A program made the position numbers and the translations under genes. The notes under the pieces are model-generated. The model saw only the letters and a list, made by a program, of their open reading frames with translations. It had not been told where the DNA came from and searched no databases. Source: Bacillus aquiflavi (GTDB lineage Bacteria > Bacillota > Bacilli > Bacillales > Cytobacillaceae). Taken from it: a stretch of 64,000 nt of DNA. The DNA lies in contig NZ_CP082780.1 of assembly GCF_019915265.1 (NCBI RefSeq), positions 682,001 through 746,000 of the forward strand, given 5' to 3'. Numbering within the stretch: position 1 is the stretch's first letter; the number at the start of each line of letters is the position of its first letter. This document shows, in pieces, positions 26,202 to 36,225 of the stretch.

Positions 26202-28196
26202 ATGACTGACAAACGGAGAATAACTGCAGAAGATTTATATGAGTTAAAATCAGTTGCTGATCCGAGATTGGCATCGAATGGAAAGGACTGTGTTTTTGTA
26301 CAGACAGAGATTTTAGCGGATAAAGATGAATATTGTTCAAACATCTATTATTTAAATATTGAAAAGAGGGAGAAACCTGTTCAGTGGACATTTGGCGAGA
26401 ATCGTAATCATTCACCACGCTGGTCTCCAGACGGGAGTAAATTAGCGTTTGTCTCCAATCGCAGTGGAAAAAATCAAATTTATGTGATGAGTATGAACGG
26501 TGGAGAGGCAAAGCAGTTAACTAATTGTAAAAACGGTGCAAGTAATCCAGTTTGGTCTCCTAATAGTGAGAAGATTGCTTTTTCTGTTTTGTTAGAGGAA
26601 AATGAATGCGTTGATAATAAAGTGGAGAAAAACAATGAAAAAGAGAAGCTTGTTCCACTTGTAATAGATAAAATGAAATATAAAACAGATGCAGAAGGTT
26701 TTTTAGAAAAAAAATATGCACAAATAGCAATTGTTGATGTTCTAACAGGAAAGAAGGAATTATTGACAAAGAGAAATGTTAACCATACACTGAATGCCTG
26801 GTCTCCAGATGGCAGTCAGTTAGTTTTTACAGCAAATATGAATTTAGAGTTAGACTTTTCTTTCGTCCTGGATGTGTATTTATTACATGTTGAAAGTAAA
26901 GAATTAAAAAAACTAACGAAAAGTACTGGTTATTTTCATCAGATTACATGGTCACCAAACGGAAAATATCTTGGGATCATCGGTCATGAACGTGAATTTG
27001 AAAATGCAACAATTTCAAAAATATGGATTTATAATTTAGAAAGAGAAGAGTTATCCTGCTTGACAAAAGATTTTGATATAGCGATAGGTGATCATGTCGT
27101 AGGTGATTTCCAACAAGGGATTGTTACTCCAGGATTATTATGGACTGAAAATAGTAGAGGCTTTTATTTTATTGCAACTGATCAGGGAAGTACAGCTGTA
27201 TATTATGGCTCACTTAAAGGTGAAATGTACCCTATCGTGTTAGAACAACAGCATGTGTATGGTTTAGCAATTGATAAAAAAAATCATTTTGCAGTATTAG
27301 CAATAAGCAAACCGACTCATCCAGGGGATTTATTTTATCATCATTTTAAGACGAAAGAGGAGCACCAATTAACAGCGGTTAATGAAACATTTTTAAATGA
27401 AGTTATTTTAGCAGAGCCTGAAGCGATCCAATTTGTTGGAGCAGAGGATTGGAATTTGCATGGTTGGTTGATGAAACCAGTAAATAAACAAGCAGAAGAA
27501 AAGTATCCACTTATACTGGAAGTTCATGGTGGCCCACATGCCATGTATGCCAACACATATTTTCATGAATTCCAAGTACTGGCGGCAAATGGGTATGGAA
27601 TTCTTTATACAAACCCTAGAGGAAGCCATGGTTATGGTCAGCAATTTGTTGATGCTGTCCGTGGTGATTATGGAGGCAATGATTATAAAGATTTAATGAG
27701 TGCTGTTGATTATGTACTTGATACATATCCACAAATTGATAAACAACGACTAGGTGTAACAGGAGGAAGCTATGGCGGTTTCATGACAAATTGGATTATT
27801 GGTCAAACAAAGCGATTTAAAGCGGCTGTTACGCAAAGGTCTATTTCTAACTGGATTATTTTTTATGGTGTCAGTGATATCGGTTATTATTTTACGGAAT
27901 GGCAAATAAAAGCCGATATTTCTAATGTTGAAACACTTTGGAAACATTCACCTTTAGCATATGTAAATAATATAGAGACACCATTACTAATTCTTCATAG
28001 TGAGAAAGACTATCGGTGTCCGATTGAACAAGCCGAGCAACTGTTCATTGCATTAAAAAGAAAAAAGAAAACGGCGAAAATGATTCGTTTTCCTGAATCG
28101 AATCATGAGCTGTCTCGAAGTGGAAATCCTAATTTACGTGTCGAAAGGTTATGTGCTATTAAAGAATGGTTTAATAGTTATTTAAAAAATAATTAA
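26202..28196 (+). CDS. S9-family prolyl oligopeptidase-like acylaminoacyl peptidase
   Basis: The 664-residue protein has an N-terminal beta-propeller of WD40-like/PD40 repeats (SPRWSPDGSKLAFVSNRSG, NPVWSPNSEKIAFS, NAWSPDGSQLVFTAN) and a C-terminal alpha/beta hydrolase domain. The catalytic triad is visible: Ser523 in GGSYGGF, Asp603 in HSEKDYRCP and His635 in ESNHELSR. Architecture and length are those of B. subtilis YuxL. It should cut short peptides or N-acylated residues in the cytosol. The ATG behind AAGGCGGACAAGGT is chosen; upstream in-frame codons would add 37 residues with no family match. It ends in a strong terminator. Confidence 0.88.
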   Translation: MTDKRRITAEDLYELKSVADPRLASNGKDCVFVQTEILADKDEYCSNIYYLNIEKREKPVQWTFGENRNHSPRWSPDGSKLAFVSNRSGKNQIYVMSMNGGEAKQLTNCKNGASNPVWSPNSEKIAFSVLLEENECVDNKVEKNNEKEKLVPLVIDKMKYKTDAEGFLEKKYAQIAIVDVLTGKKELLTKRNVNHTLNAWSPDGSQLVFTANMNLELDFSFVLDVYLLHVESKELKKLTKSTGYFHQITWSPNGKYLGIIGHEREFENATISKIWIYNLEREELSCLTKDFDIAIGDHVVGDFQQGIVTPGLLWTENSRGFYFIATDQGSTAVYYGSLKGEMYPIVLEQQHVYGLAIDKKNHFAVLAISKPTHPGDLFYHHFKTKEEHQLTAVNETFLNEVILAEPEAIQFVGAEDWNLHGWLMKPVNKQAEEKYPLILEVHGGPHAMYANTYFHEFQVLAANGYGILYTNPRGSHGYGQQFVDAVRGDYGGNDYKDLMSAVDYVLDTYPQIDKQRLGVTGGSYGGFMTNWIIGQTKRFKAAVTQRSISNWIIFYGVSDIGYYFTEWQIKADISNVETLWKHSPLAYVNNIETPLLILHSEKDYRCPIEQAEQLFIALKRKKKTAKMIRFPESNHELSRSGNPNLRVERLCAIKEWFNSYLKNN

Positions 28197-28198
28197 CT

Positions 28199-28240
28199 AC
28201 TGATACTATCTGCAAGAGACAGCAGATAGTATCATTTCTT
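28199..28240 (+). terminator. Terminator of the S9 peptidase gene
   Basis: TGATACTATCTGC / GCAGATAGTATCA, 13-bp perfect stem, eight-base loop, then TTTCTT. Confidence 0.8.
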
Positions 28241-28350
28241 ATTAATGTTAAATCGAGTTCCGATTTTTTAAATTCCGATTATTTTTGATAGCCGATAATG
28301 AACATGGAACGATCAATAAGGGATTTTTTTAAGAATGAGGTGTATATTTC

Positions 28351-29487
28351 ATGACTGTTCAAAAACTATTACTCGAAATTGAGCAAGATGCTATTTCAAA
28401 AAATAAGGAGACTGAAAAGTGCAGAAACTTAATAAAGATAGCAGAAGTAAAAAGAGTTAATTTTACAAGCTATATTGATTTAATATCTGATGTTTATGAT
28501 GATGAACCACGTAAAGAAAGTGAGCAGCTGCAAAAATTTTTAAATGTGACAAATAAAGCGGAGAATTTACGTGTTGCGATGGAATATTTAGATAATAAAG
28601 GTGAAACGAGTCTGTTAAAACAACTAGTTGACAAACAAAAATATTCGAAAAACTACTTGAATCGTGAATGGGCTAAACTTTATTATATTGTTGTAAAACG
28701 TGCAAAAGGTAACATATCGACTGAAGAAATTGTGCAATATATTAAAAAGACAAATTTTAAATCAATAGAGATGGATATATTAGCAAATATATATCAAATT
28801 TATGCCCTTCTTGGTTTGAAGTCGTCTTTTGATATTTTTCAACAGAGTGAGCAACTTAAAATAAAAATTAATCAAATTCGCAATGAATATATTCGACAAT
28901 CATTTCAGTTGCGAATGAGTGAAATTGATGCCTACAGCGCCCTGTTAGGGAACGAGTTAGAAAAGGCACGGAAAATTGCACTGAATGTTGTTTCAAACGA
29001 GAAGCTAGTAAATTGGTTTCCTATGCTTTACACATCGCATCTTTACTCATTAGCGATGTCATATATGTACGATTCCTATGACGCAGCTGTATTTTATTTA
29101 GATGAAAGCTTAAAAAATTATAAAAAAATGCAGATTGAACGTGCACCGCACAAGATTAAAGAAGTAGAGCAAACAATTACTTTTATAAATAATTTATGGG
29201 GAAAGCAAACTGAGGAGCCAAAAAATATTCCTGAAAAAATTCATTTCTTTATTAATCAAGGAAGGCTATATGAGGCTAGACAAAATTTAATTAATTTAAG
29301 AGATTCTCAAAATGGAGAGCTTTCGCCATTTCAACTATATTATTGGGGAATTGCATTTAATTGTGAAAAATCGTTAGAGCGTTCCTATGATATGTTTCAT
29401 TCACAAGGAAATTATTTTTATGCACAACTCCCTTTGCAAAAAATATCAAAAGATAAGAAATATTGGGAAATATTGAGGAATTTATAG
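28351..29487 (+). CDS. AimR-family peptide-responsive regulator (arbitrium-type receptor), chromosomal
   Basis: This 378-residue all-helical protein has the AimR plan: a central run AENLRVAMEYLDNKGE, a row of TPR-like helices, the segment HLYSLAMSYMYDSYDAAVFYLDESL, the N-x-x-W-x-K motif FINNLWGK, HFFINQGRLYEARQNL, and the closing AQLPLQKISK. AimR proteins of Bacillus phages bind a six-residue AimP peptide and decide lysis or lysogeny. Here the region before the TPR part is only about 37 residues, some 20 shorter than in the SPbeta receptor as I remember it, so the DNA-binding helix-turn-helix may be reduced or divergent. No phage gene is nearby; neighbours are a peptidase and an LCP protein. 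Three CCGAT direct repeats (28258-28297) lie in front and may be binding sites. A mini-gene follows it. Confidence 0.8.
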   Translation: MTVQKLLLEIEQDAISKNKETEKCRNLIKIAEVKRVNFTSYIDLISDVYDDEPRKESEQLQKFLNVTNKAENLRVAMEYLDNKGETSLLKQLVDKQKYSKNYLNREWAKLYYIVVKRAKGNISTEEIVQYIKKTNFKSIEMDILANIYQIYALLGLKSSFDIFQQSEQLKIKINQIRNEYIRQSFQLRMSEIDAYSALLGNELEKARKIALNVVSNEKLVNWFPMLYTSHLYSLAMSYMYDSYDAAVFYLDESLKNYKKMQIERAPHKIKEVEQTITFINNLWGKQTEEPKNIPEKIHFFINQGRLYEARQNLINLRDSQNGELSPFQLYYWGIAFNCEKSLERSYDMFHSQGNYFYAQLPLQKISKDKKYWEILRNL

Positions 29488-29583
29488 CATGTTAGGGATA
29501 AATCTAGTTTTTTTTACATTCTAGAGGTTGATTTATTTTAAAAAAGAGGGATAATTTTCTATAAGATAATAAAAAGGAGGAAG

Positions 29584-29622
29584 ATGATAATGAGAGATCC
29601 AGGAACAGTAATTGGCAACTAA
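29584..29622 (+). CDS. Mini-gene after aimR: 10-12 residue candidate signal peptide
   Basis: Right after the receptor gene a perfect AAGGAGG (29574-29580) is followed by two in-frame ATGs. The second, at 29590, has ideal spacing and would encode MRDPGTVIGN; the first would add MI but is only three bases from the Shine-Dalgarno. The stop TAA is followed within 25 bases by a strong terminator. The peptide has no signal sequence, unlike normal AimP precursors of about 40 residues. A strong ribosome binding site on such a short frame in the pheromone position is hard to explain by chance. Function is inferred from position only. Confidence 0.5.
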   Translation: MIMRDPGTVIGN

Positions 29623-29645
29623 TAATATTTGATTAGAAACAAGGT

Positions 29646-29692
29646 AAAACAATCACACTATCGTCATAGATAGTGTGATTGTTTTATTTTAC
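29646..29692. terminator. Terminator after the aimR mini-gene
   Basis: AAAACAATCACACTATC and its exact complement (17 bp) with a six-base loop, followed by ATTTTA. Beyond it, up to the LCP gene, the only feature is a hydrophobic open stretch (LIALLIGVVYLFIIYFLE) without a start codon, possibly a remnant. Confidence 0.85.
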
Positions 29693-29917
29693 AGAAGAAA
29701 AATAGTAAAATAAAAGCAGCTGATTGCACTATTAATTGGAGTTGTTTATTTGTTCATTATATATTTTTTAGAGTAAAAAAATGATATGATTTAAATGAAA
29801 GTGGACAAAATACCAAATGAGCCAAAATATACTATAAAAATAGTGGAACTTTTTCTAATGAAAGAAAGTCAATATATATAGAAGCAGCTACTAGGTAAAA
29901 GAAAGGAACATACAAAA

Positions 29918-30838
29918 ATGAGAGTAGAACGACATAAGCGGAAGAAAAGATTTCGAAAGGTTTTTGCAATTCTCTTTATCTTATTGCTTTCTGTAGTAGG
30001 ATATATTTATATTCAATATCGGTCAGGAATAGCTGAATCGTTAAAACTTACTGATAGCAATCAACAAGAATTTGAATTCAATGGAAAAAAAGATCAATAT
30101 GGCGGGATAAACATTCTTCTGCTAGGAAGTGACACGTATGAAAAAGAGCGTTCACGTGCGGACACAATTATGATCGTTCATTATAACAAAGATAAAGGAA
30201 CATATAAAATAACCTCAATTATGAGAGATACTTATGTGGAGATTCCAGGACACGGAAAAAATAAAATTAATGCGGCGCTTGCTCTTGGCGGACCAGAACT
30301 GATGAGAAAGACGATAAAAAACAATTTTAATCTTGATATACAACATTATGCAATGGTAAACTTTGAAGGTTTTGTCCATGTCGTTGATGAATTATTCCCT
30401 GATGGGGTAAAAGTGAATGTTGAAAAGAAAATTGTGGAGAGTCCAGAAATGACGATTGAACCTGGGATTCAAAAATTAGATGGCAAACATTTGTTAGCGT
30501 ATGTCCGTTTTCGGAGAGATGCTGAAGGCGATTTCGGTCGAGTAAAGCGGCAGCAAGAGGTTATAAAAACGATTGCCAATGAAATGACTAGTATTCATGG
30601 TGTGACAAAAATGCCTAAATTAGTCGGAATGATTACTCCATTTATTAATACAAACTTAAATACAGGTAACATGATTTTTATAGGAAAGGATTATTTTTTA
30701 AATAAAGATCAACAGATAGAATCATTTAGGATTCCAGTTGATGGAACATATACCGACAAACGTGTAAGCGCTGGTGCTGTGCTTGATATTGACTTGAACA
30801 AGAATAAGGAAGCCTTACATGAATTTATTCAAAAATAA
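29918..30838 (+). CDS. LytR-CpsA-Psr (LCP) family wall-polymer transferase
   Basis: A 306-residue protein with a Lys/Arg-rich cytoplasmic start, one membrane helix (about 14-32) and the extracellular LCP domain. Conserved features are visible: GINILLLGSDTYEKERSRADTIM (pyrophosphate-binding start of the domain), ITSIMRDTYVEIPG, KINAALALGGPELMRKTI and YVRFRRDAEGDFGRVKRQQE. LCP proteins move teichoic acid or other anionic polymers from lipid carriers to peptidoglycan on the outer face of the membrane. Which of the TagT/U/V paralogues it corresponds to cannot be told. It is monocistronic in this window. Start ATG behind AGAAAGGAACATACAAAA. Confidence 0.9.
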   Translation: MRVERHKRKKRFRKVFAILFILLLSVVGYIYIQYRSGIAESLKLTDSNQQEFEFNGKKDQYGGINILLLGSDTYEKERSRADTIMIVHYNKDKGTYKITSIMRDTYVEIPGHGKNKINAALALGGPELMRKTIKNNFNLDIQHYAMVNFEGFVHVVDELFPDGVKVNVEKKIVESPEMTIEPGIQKLDGKHLLAYVRFRRDAEGDFGRVKRQQEVIKTIANEMTSIHGVTKMPKLVGMITPFINTNLNTGNMIFIGKDYFLNKDQQIESFRIPVDGTYTDKRVSAGAVLDIDLNKNKEALHEFIQK

Positions 30839-30926
30839 ATATTATTGTCCATTTCATGTGAAATTAACTATATTACAGCTTAAATGAACCCCATTTTTAA
30901 TGCTAAGCTTATTGAGGAGACAGCTT

Positions 30927-31544
30927 ATGGATTTTGAAGCGATCAAAACATGGATGACATTAGAAAATATTATGGATTTAATTGAAGAATACCGTTCATT
31001 CGGGCCCCTTTTAGGTATTTTACTTCCATTAATCGAGGCATTTTTGCCATTTTTGCCTTTAATTTTGTTTGTAATGGCGAATGTCAATGCTTTCGGATTA
31101 TGGCCTGGATTTTTCTATTCATGGATCGGGGCATGTAGCGGCGCACTTCTTGTCTTTATTTTAATTAGAAAGTTTGGACATACGAGGATTTTAGCATTTC
31201 TCCAACATCAAAAACAAGTGAGCAAATTGATGAAGTGGTTTGAAAAACATGGTTTTGGACCGTTGTTTTTATTACTTTGTTATCCATTTACACCATCAGC
31301 TGTTGTGAATATTGTTGCCGGATTATCAAAAATTAACATCGGCCAATATATGTTAGCGGTTTTGGCTGGAAAAATGGTCATGATTTTTACTCTTAGTTTC
31401 GTCGGTCATGACATTATTTCATTAATTACGCAACCAATGAGAACAACGATTGTCTTAATCATTATTTTTATATTATGGTATGTTGGTAAAAGGATTGAAG
31501 TAAGATTGAATATGAGCGGAGAAAAAGACCACACAGGTGGGTGA
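30927..31544 (+). CDS. yhjE: TVP38/TMEM64 (DedA-like) membrane protein YhjE
   Basis: The 205-residue protein has four to six membrane helices and the SNARE-associated/DedA signature region (LPLIEAFLPFLPLILFVMANV, GACSGALLVFILIRKFGH, and the conserved CYPFTPSAVVNIVAGLSKI with the family's Pro-x-x-P/N motif). Such proteins are linked to lipid-carrier recycling and membrane homeostasis. The ATG behind GAGGAGACAGCTT is chosen. The order yhjE-sipV is that of B. subtilis, and the stop overlaps the ribosome binding region of sipV, so they were cotranslated. Confidence 0.85.
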   Translation: MDFEAIKTWMTLENIMDLIEEYRSFGPLLGILLPLIEAFLPFLPLILFVMANVNAFGLWPGFFYSWIGACSGALLVFILIRKFGHTRILAFLQHQKQVSKLMKWFEKHGFGPLFLLLCYPFTPSAVVNIVAGLSKINIGQYMLAVLAGKMVMIFTLSFVGHDIISLITQPMRTTIVLIIIFILWYVGKRIEVRLNMSGEKDHTGG

Positions 31545-31555
31545 TGGGGGATATA

Positions 31556-32117
31556 ATGAAAAAAGAGTTAATGAAAGAAAGTACAGAGTATCTTAAAGCG
31601 ATATTAATAGGAATTATCATTTTTGTATTAATTCGTACTTTTTTATTTACTAACTATATAGTTAATGGTGAATCAATGATGCCAACTCTTGAAGAAGGAA
31701 ATAAGCTGATTGTAAATAAGATTAGCACACAAATTGGAAAGTTAAATCGTTTTGATGTGATCGTTTTTCACGCTACTGACTGAAGAAGAAGAAGATTATG
31801 TGAAAAGAATTATTGGTTTGCCTGGAGATAGTGTTGAATATCGTAATGATCAATTATATATTAACGGTAAAAAATATGATGAGCCTTATTTAGATCACTA
31901 TAAACGAGAAAATCAGGAGGGCTATTTAACGGAAAATTTTTTCTTAAAGGAGATTACAGGGAAAAATACTGTTCCAGGGGACATGTTATTTGTTCTTGGT
32001 GATAACAGAAAAGGAAGTTGGGATAGCCGTGATTTCGGTTTTATAAAAATTGATCAAGTTGTAGGAAAGGTGAATCTTCGCTACTGGCCATTAACTGATT
32101 TTGATACATCACTTTAG
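31556..32117 (+). pseudogene. sipV: Type I signal peptidase SipV, frameshifted
   Basis: The first part has the N-terminal membrane helix (about 13-33) and the catalytic Ser40 in VNGESMMPTL. The frame is lost at the sequence GCTACTGACTGAAGAAG: as printed it stops after FHATD. One base later the reading continues EEEEDYVKRIIGLPGDSVEYR with the catalytic Lys, then LFVLGDNRKGSWDSRDFG (box E) to a normal end. So both halves of a 185-residue peptidase are intact but split between the Ser and the Lys. A single +1 change explains it, near a GAA repeat. The product as printed cannot be active; sequence error is possible. Confidence 0.8.
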
Positions 32118-32141
32118 AATACATATGAATCTAGTTGAAAG

Positions 32142-32180
32142 AATTCGAAAGAGTAATTGAACTCGAATTTTTTTTTATTT
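32142..32180 (+). terminator. Terminator of yhjE-sipV
   Basis: AATTCGA and TCGAATT pair around a 14-base loop and are followed by nine T residues. Confidence 0.65.
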
Positions 32181-32314
32181 TATTTCGTATTTCAAAATGG
32201 TCATAAATAATGGATCTTATTTAAAGTTTCATATAATCAGAACCACAGTTAAGTGGTATGATTTAAAATATGTTAAAATATTATAAATATTACAAGAATG
32301 GAGGAGAGAGCTGT

Positions 32315-35300
32315 ATGGAAATTCCCATATCAATCATTCAAACAAAGCTGCTAGTGCCCAATGTGAAGGAAAACTGGATACATAGATCAAAGTTAACGAA
32401 AAAAATGAAGTCTATTCCTAAATTTCCATTAACAATTCTGCATTCAGGTGCCGGTTACGGGAAGAGTACAGCATTAGCTCTTTTTGCAAAGGGAATTAAA
32501 ATGAATTGTTATTGGTATTCCATTTCTCCGTCTGATGATGAAATATTACCTTTTTTAACTTATATGATTACAGCAATGAAACATAAAGAACCGGAATTTG
32601 GAAAAAGTTTATTGCAATATATAAATGGAATGGACCGCTTTATTCATGATGACGAGCTCGGACTATTATGCTCACTCTTTATTAATGAGATTCTCTCAGT
32701 TAACAAAGAGATTATTTTGATACTTGATGATTTTCATCAAATTGAACATTCACATACGATTAATGTCTGGATAGAAAAATTACTTGAACATCTACCTGAA
32801 AATCTTCATCTAGTTATTTCGAGCAGAAGCCGTCCCAAATGGAAAAGATTAATTAAGATGAAAGCAAGTGGACAATTATTAGAAATAACTGAACGAGATT
32901 TAATATTAACTTTTGAAGAAACAGAGCTGCTGTTAACTAATTTTGATGAAATTGAAATAAATAGAGAAGCAATAAAACAAATATATAGGCGTACAGAGGG
33001 CTGGATCATTGCGATCACAATGATTGCTCAGCAAATAATGGATTATGAAGAATTCCCTCAGACGATAGACCAATTTCCTCTACCCCTTTATGATTTATTT
33101 CAATATTTAGCTATGGAAGTATTTTTAAAACAATCTCCGCCTGTTCAGCAACTTCTTTTACAAACAAGTATTTTTGATGAGTTAACACCGGAAATTTGCA
33201 AGAACATTCTTGATTTAGAAAATTCATTGACGATGCTTAAAAATTTAGCAGAAAGAAATTTATTTATTCATAAAATTGGCGAAGATCAGTATCGCTACCA
33301 TGCATTGTTCAAGGAATTTTTAGAAAAGCAATTTCAAAAAAAAGATCCAGAAGCTTATGAGGAGTTACATAAAAAAAGCGCTCGTTTTTTTGAAGGGAGA
33401 GGTTTATGGGAAATTGCACTCATTTACTACGAAAAAATTGGCTTCAGTAAAGCAGTTGCTACCATTCTACATCATTATGGAACGCTAATGTTGGAAAATG
33501 GTAAATTAGAAAGTCTTGATGAAAAATTAGCTTGTGTTACAGCAACTGATCAAGATAACTATTATCAACTATGGTTTCTTAAAGGAGAGATTCTTCGCTA
33601 CAGATCTTTATATAAAGAGGCGGAGGAATGTTATAATAAAACAATTTACTTTGCTCATTTAAAGCAAGATTTATTAAGTAAGAGTAACGCATTAGAGGGT
33701 AAAGCGCGGATTTATTTAGATACAACTCAACCACATATTGCTGAACGGCTATTATCTGAGGCAATTGCTACTAGGGAAAAATTAAGTAAAAAAGAAAATA
33801 TAGCACGATTGTATCGTTTACAAGCAGAAAATTTAATTAATTCTGGAAAAACAACGAAAGCGGAAAAATGGATAAAAAGAGGTAAAGCTTTAAACTTATC
33901 GATTGAAAACGGTAATTTACAAGCAAGGCTTTATTTGCGTACTGGGAGACTGCTAGAGGCAAAGAAAATATTAAATAAAAATAAAATAAACGAACAACAT
34001 AAACTTCTTTTACCTCAATCACATCGGGAAACCGAATTACTTCTATCATTAATTGAAGTGTTAACTGGAAATGGAACTGAAGCTAAACAGCTAGCACAAG
34101 CGGGGATTCAACATGGAATTAGTATTCAATCTCCATATGTAGAAGCATGCGGCTGGATTCGACTCGGACATTCCGTTCAATTAGTAGATGAATACGACTC
34201 GTTGTTAGCAAAAAACTGTTATGAAACCGCGCTGCAAATGATGGACAAATTGCGAGTAGCTCGAGGCAAAGCAGAGCCGTTAATGGGATTATGCCTCTTA
34301 TATGGAGCTAACGGACAATATGAACGAGCGATTGAAGTTGGAGAGCAAGGTTTAATAGAAACTGAAAAAGCAAAAGATATTTGGTTATCGGCATTAATTA
34401 CGTTAAGCATTGGCTTAGCTTCAGTCTATCATTTTTATTATGATAAGGCGTTAGTATCAATTCACAAAGCAGAAGAATATTTTGATCAGTGTAATGATAT
34501 ATTTGGAAAAATGTATTGCTCGCTATGGAAGGCCTATATTTATCATGAAATGAGTCATGAGGAGCAGTTCGAAAAAAATATGGACTTGTTTTTAAAACTA
34601 GTTCAATTAAATCATAATGAGTATATTTTTTATAAAAGAACAATGTTCGGTCCACAAGACTTACAAATGTTTATCCCATTATTAATAGAGGGACAAAAGA
34701 GAAATATTAATCGTCATTTTACAACAAAAATATTAAGAGACATGGGATTAGTAGGATTACAAACTCATCCAGGCTTTACATTACAAATTCAAACGCTTGG
34801 ACAATTTCGTGTTTATCTAGGAAAAAAGGAAATTAAAAATCGAGATTGGCTAAGAGGAAAGGCGAAAGAATTGTTTCAACTGTTTATAACAAAGCGTAAT
34901 CACTTTTTGCAAAAAGAGGAAATATTTCAACTTCTATGGCCAGATCAAGATGAAAAAAGTGCAGGAAGAGATTTTAAGGTCGCCTTAAATGCATTGAATA
35001 ATGCACTTGAACCAAAGCGTAAGGCAAGGGTAGCCCCCTTTTTTATCATCCGTGAAGGAACTGCCTACGGTTTAAATCCAAATGCCTCTTTTGAGTTGGA
35101 TGCAGTGATATTTGAACAATGGATTTTAACAGGCCTTGAGGAAAAAGATGATGAAAAAGCAAGGCGCTTTCTACAAAGAGGCTTGCATTATTATAAAGGT
35201 GATTATTAATATAGAGCGGCGTTTTAATGATTGGTGTTTAATTGAGCGAGAACGATTACTCGTTTATTTTTTTTTTACGTGGAGCGGAAAAATTAGCTCA

Positions 35301-35553
35301 ATTGTCTGTACGATCAGAAGATTATGATATCGCAATCTTTTGGTGTGAGAAAAAATATTAGAAAAAGATAAAACTTGGGAAGAGGCTTATCGGCTGCTTA
35401 TGTTTTGTTATTATCGAAAAAAAATAATCGGTCTCAGGCGATAAAATGGTATAAAAAAAATGTTGTGATATTTTAGAAGTTGAACTCGGAGTTACCCCAT
35501 TAGAGCCGATTGAGAGGATGTATGAGATGATTATTGGGTCAAGTAGAAGATAA
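32315..35553 (+). pseudogene. MalT-like STAND ATPase regulator with SARP/BTAD C-terminus, 3' end frameshifted
   Basis: Residues 1-965 are open. They contain Walker A GAGYGKST (45-52), Walker B IILILDDFHQ (about 135-144), a winged-helix and MalT-type superhelix of TPR-like repeats, and from about residue 815 an OmpR-like DNA-binding domain (GFTLQIQTLGQFRVYLGKKEI, WLRGKAKELFQLFI) followed by the bacterial transcriptional activator domain. After LHYYKGDY a stop appears, yet the expected BTAD end goes on in other frames: ERRFNDWCLIERERLLVYF, then GAEKLAQLSVRSEDYDIAIFW, ILEKDKTWEEAYRLLMFCYY, and VELGVTPLEPIERMYEMIIG. At least four indels are needed, three of them at T10, A6 and A8 runs. The ATG behind GGAGGAGAGAGC is chosen. 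Targets are unknown; the Liv-type operon downstream is one candidate. Confidence 0.75.
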
Positions 35554-35624
35554 TCATTGATTAAACACTCTTTTATAAACATAAAAGAAAAAGAGTGAAA
35601 TATAGTTTAATGCTTTTTACATGT

Positions 35625-35654
35625 ATAACGGGGTTATTTTCATAACCCCGTTAT
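35625..35654. terminator. Palindromic terminator-like hairpin
   Basis: ATAACGGGGTTAT / ATAACCCCGTTAT, perfect 13-bp stem with a TTTC loop. Confidence 0.6.
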
Positions 35655-35817
35655 GGAAAATAGGAATGATTTTATTTTTGAAGAATAGTAGCCCGAAGAA
35701 AAAAGCTTATAAGGAACTAAAATAAATCGCCTTTTCAGTTCAGCAATCTCCAGATGATCCTGATCAGTGTTTTCACTTAAATAGTTGATATATGTCTCAA
35801 ATGATTTTGTGTTCGAG

Positions 35818-35965
35818 TCATAAGCTTACATATGTTTTTATGTCAATATAAATTAATGCTTTTAAAATAGCTTCGATTTTCTGATTGATCATTTTCGAGT
35901 TTTCTTCAATTTGTACAAACCTCTCATCAACTTGTTCCAATTACCTATCGATTTATTCTCATTTG
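35818..35965 (-). pseudogene. Remnant of a small coiled-coil protein
   Basis: On the minus strand FVQIEENSKMINQKIEAILK continues ALIYIDIKTYVSL to a stop, with a heptad-like pattern, and in another frame just upstream TNENKSIGNWNKL. No complete gene or start is present. I do not recognise it. The rest of the 670-base stretch up to the Liv-type operon is AT-rich and holds only the hairpin at 35625. Confidence 0.3.
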
Positions 35966-36225
35966 TTTTTTCCCTGTTTCTACATGATAAAATCTTTTAT
36001 TTAACTTGTGAAATTACGAATTAATTTGTTTCAACTAACTGTTCTATTTTTATTCCCTACTTTTGACATATTCTATCATGATTTAAATGGAATCATCATA
36101 AGTTCTTTTAGTAACCTTGGAGTTCAAGTAGGACCGATGTGTATTGTAACTGATTTGTAACCACTATTTATTATGATAATTCAAAGCAAATGGGCTTATT
36201 TAAGAGATTTTAAGGGGGAAAGCGT

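Noticed and set aside
29694-29780. Small hydrophobic peptide gene before the LCP gene
   Set aside because: The frame LIALLIGVVYLFIIYFLE has no start codon or ribosome binding site in frame.
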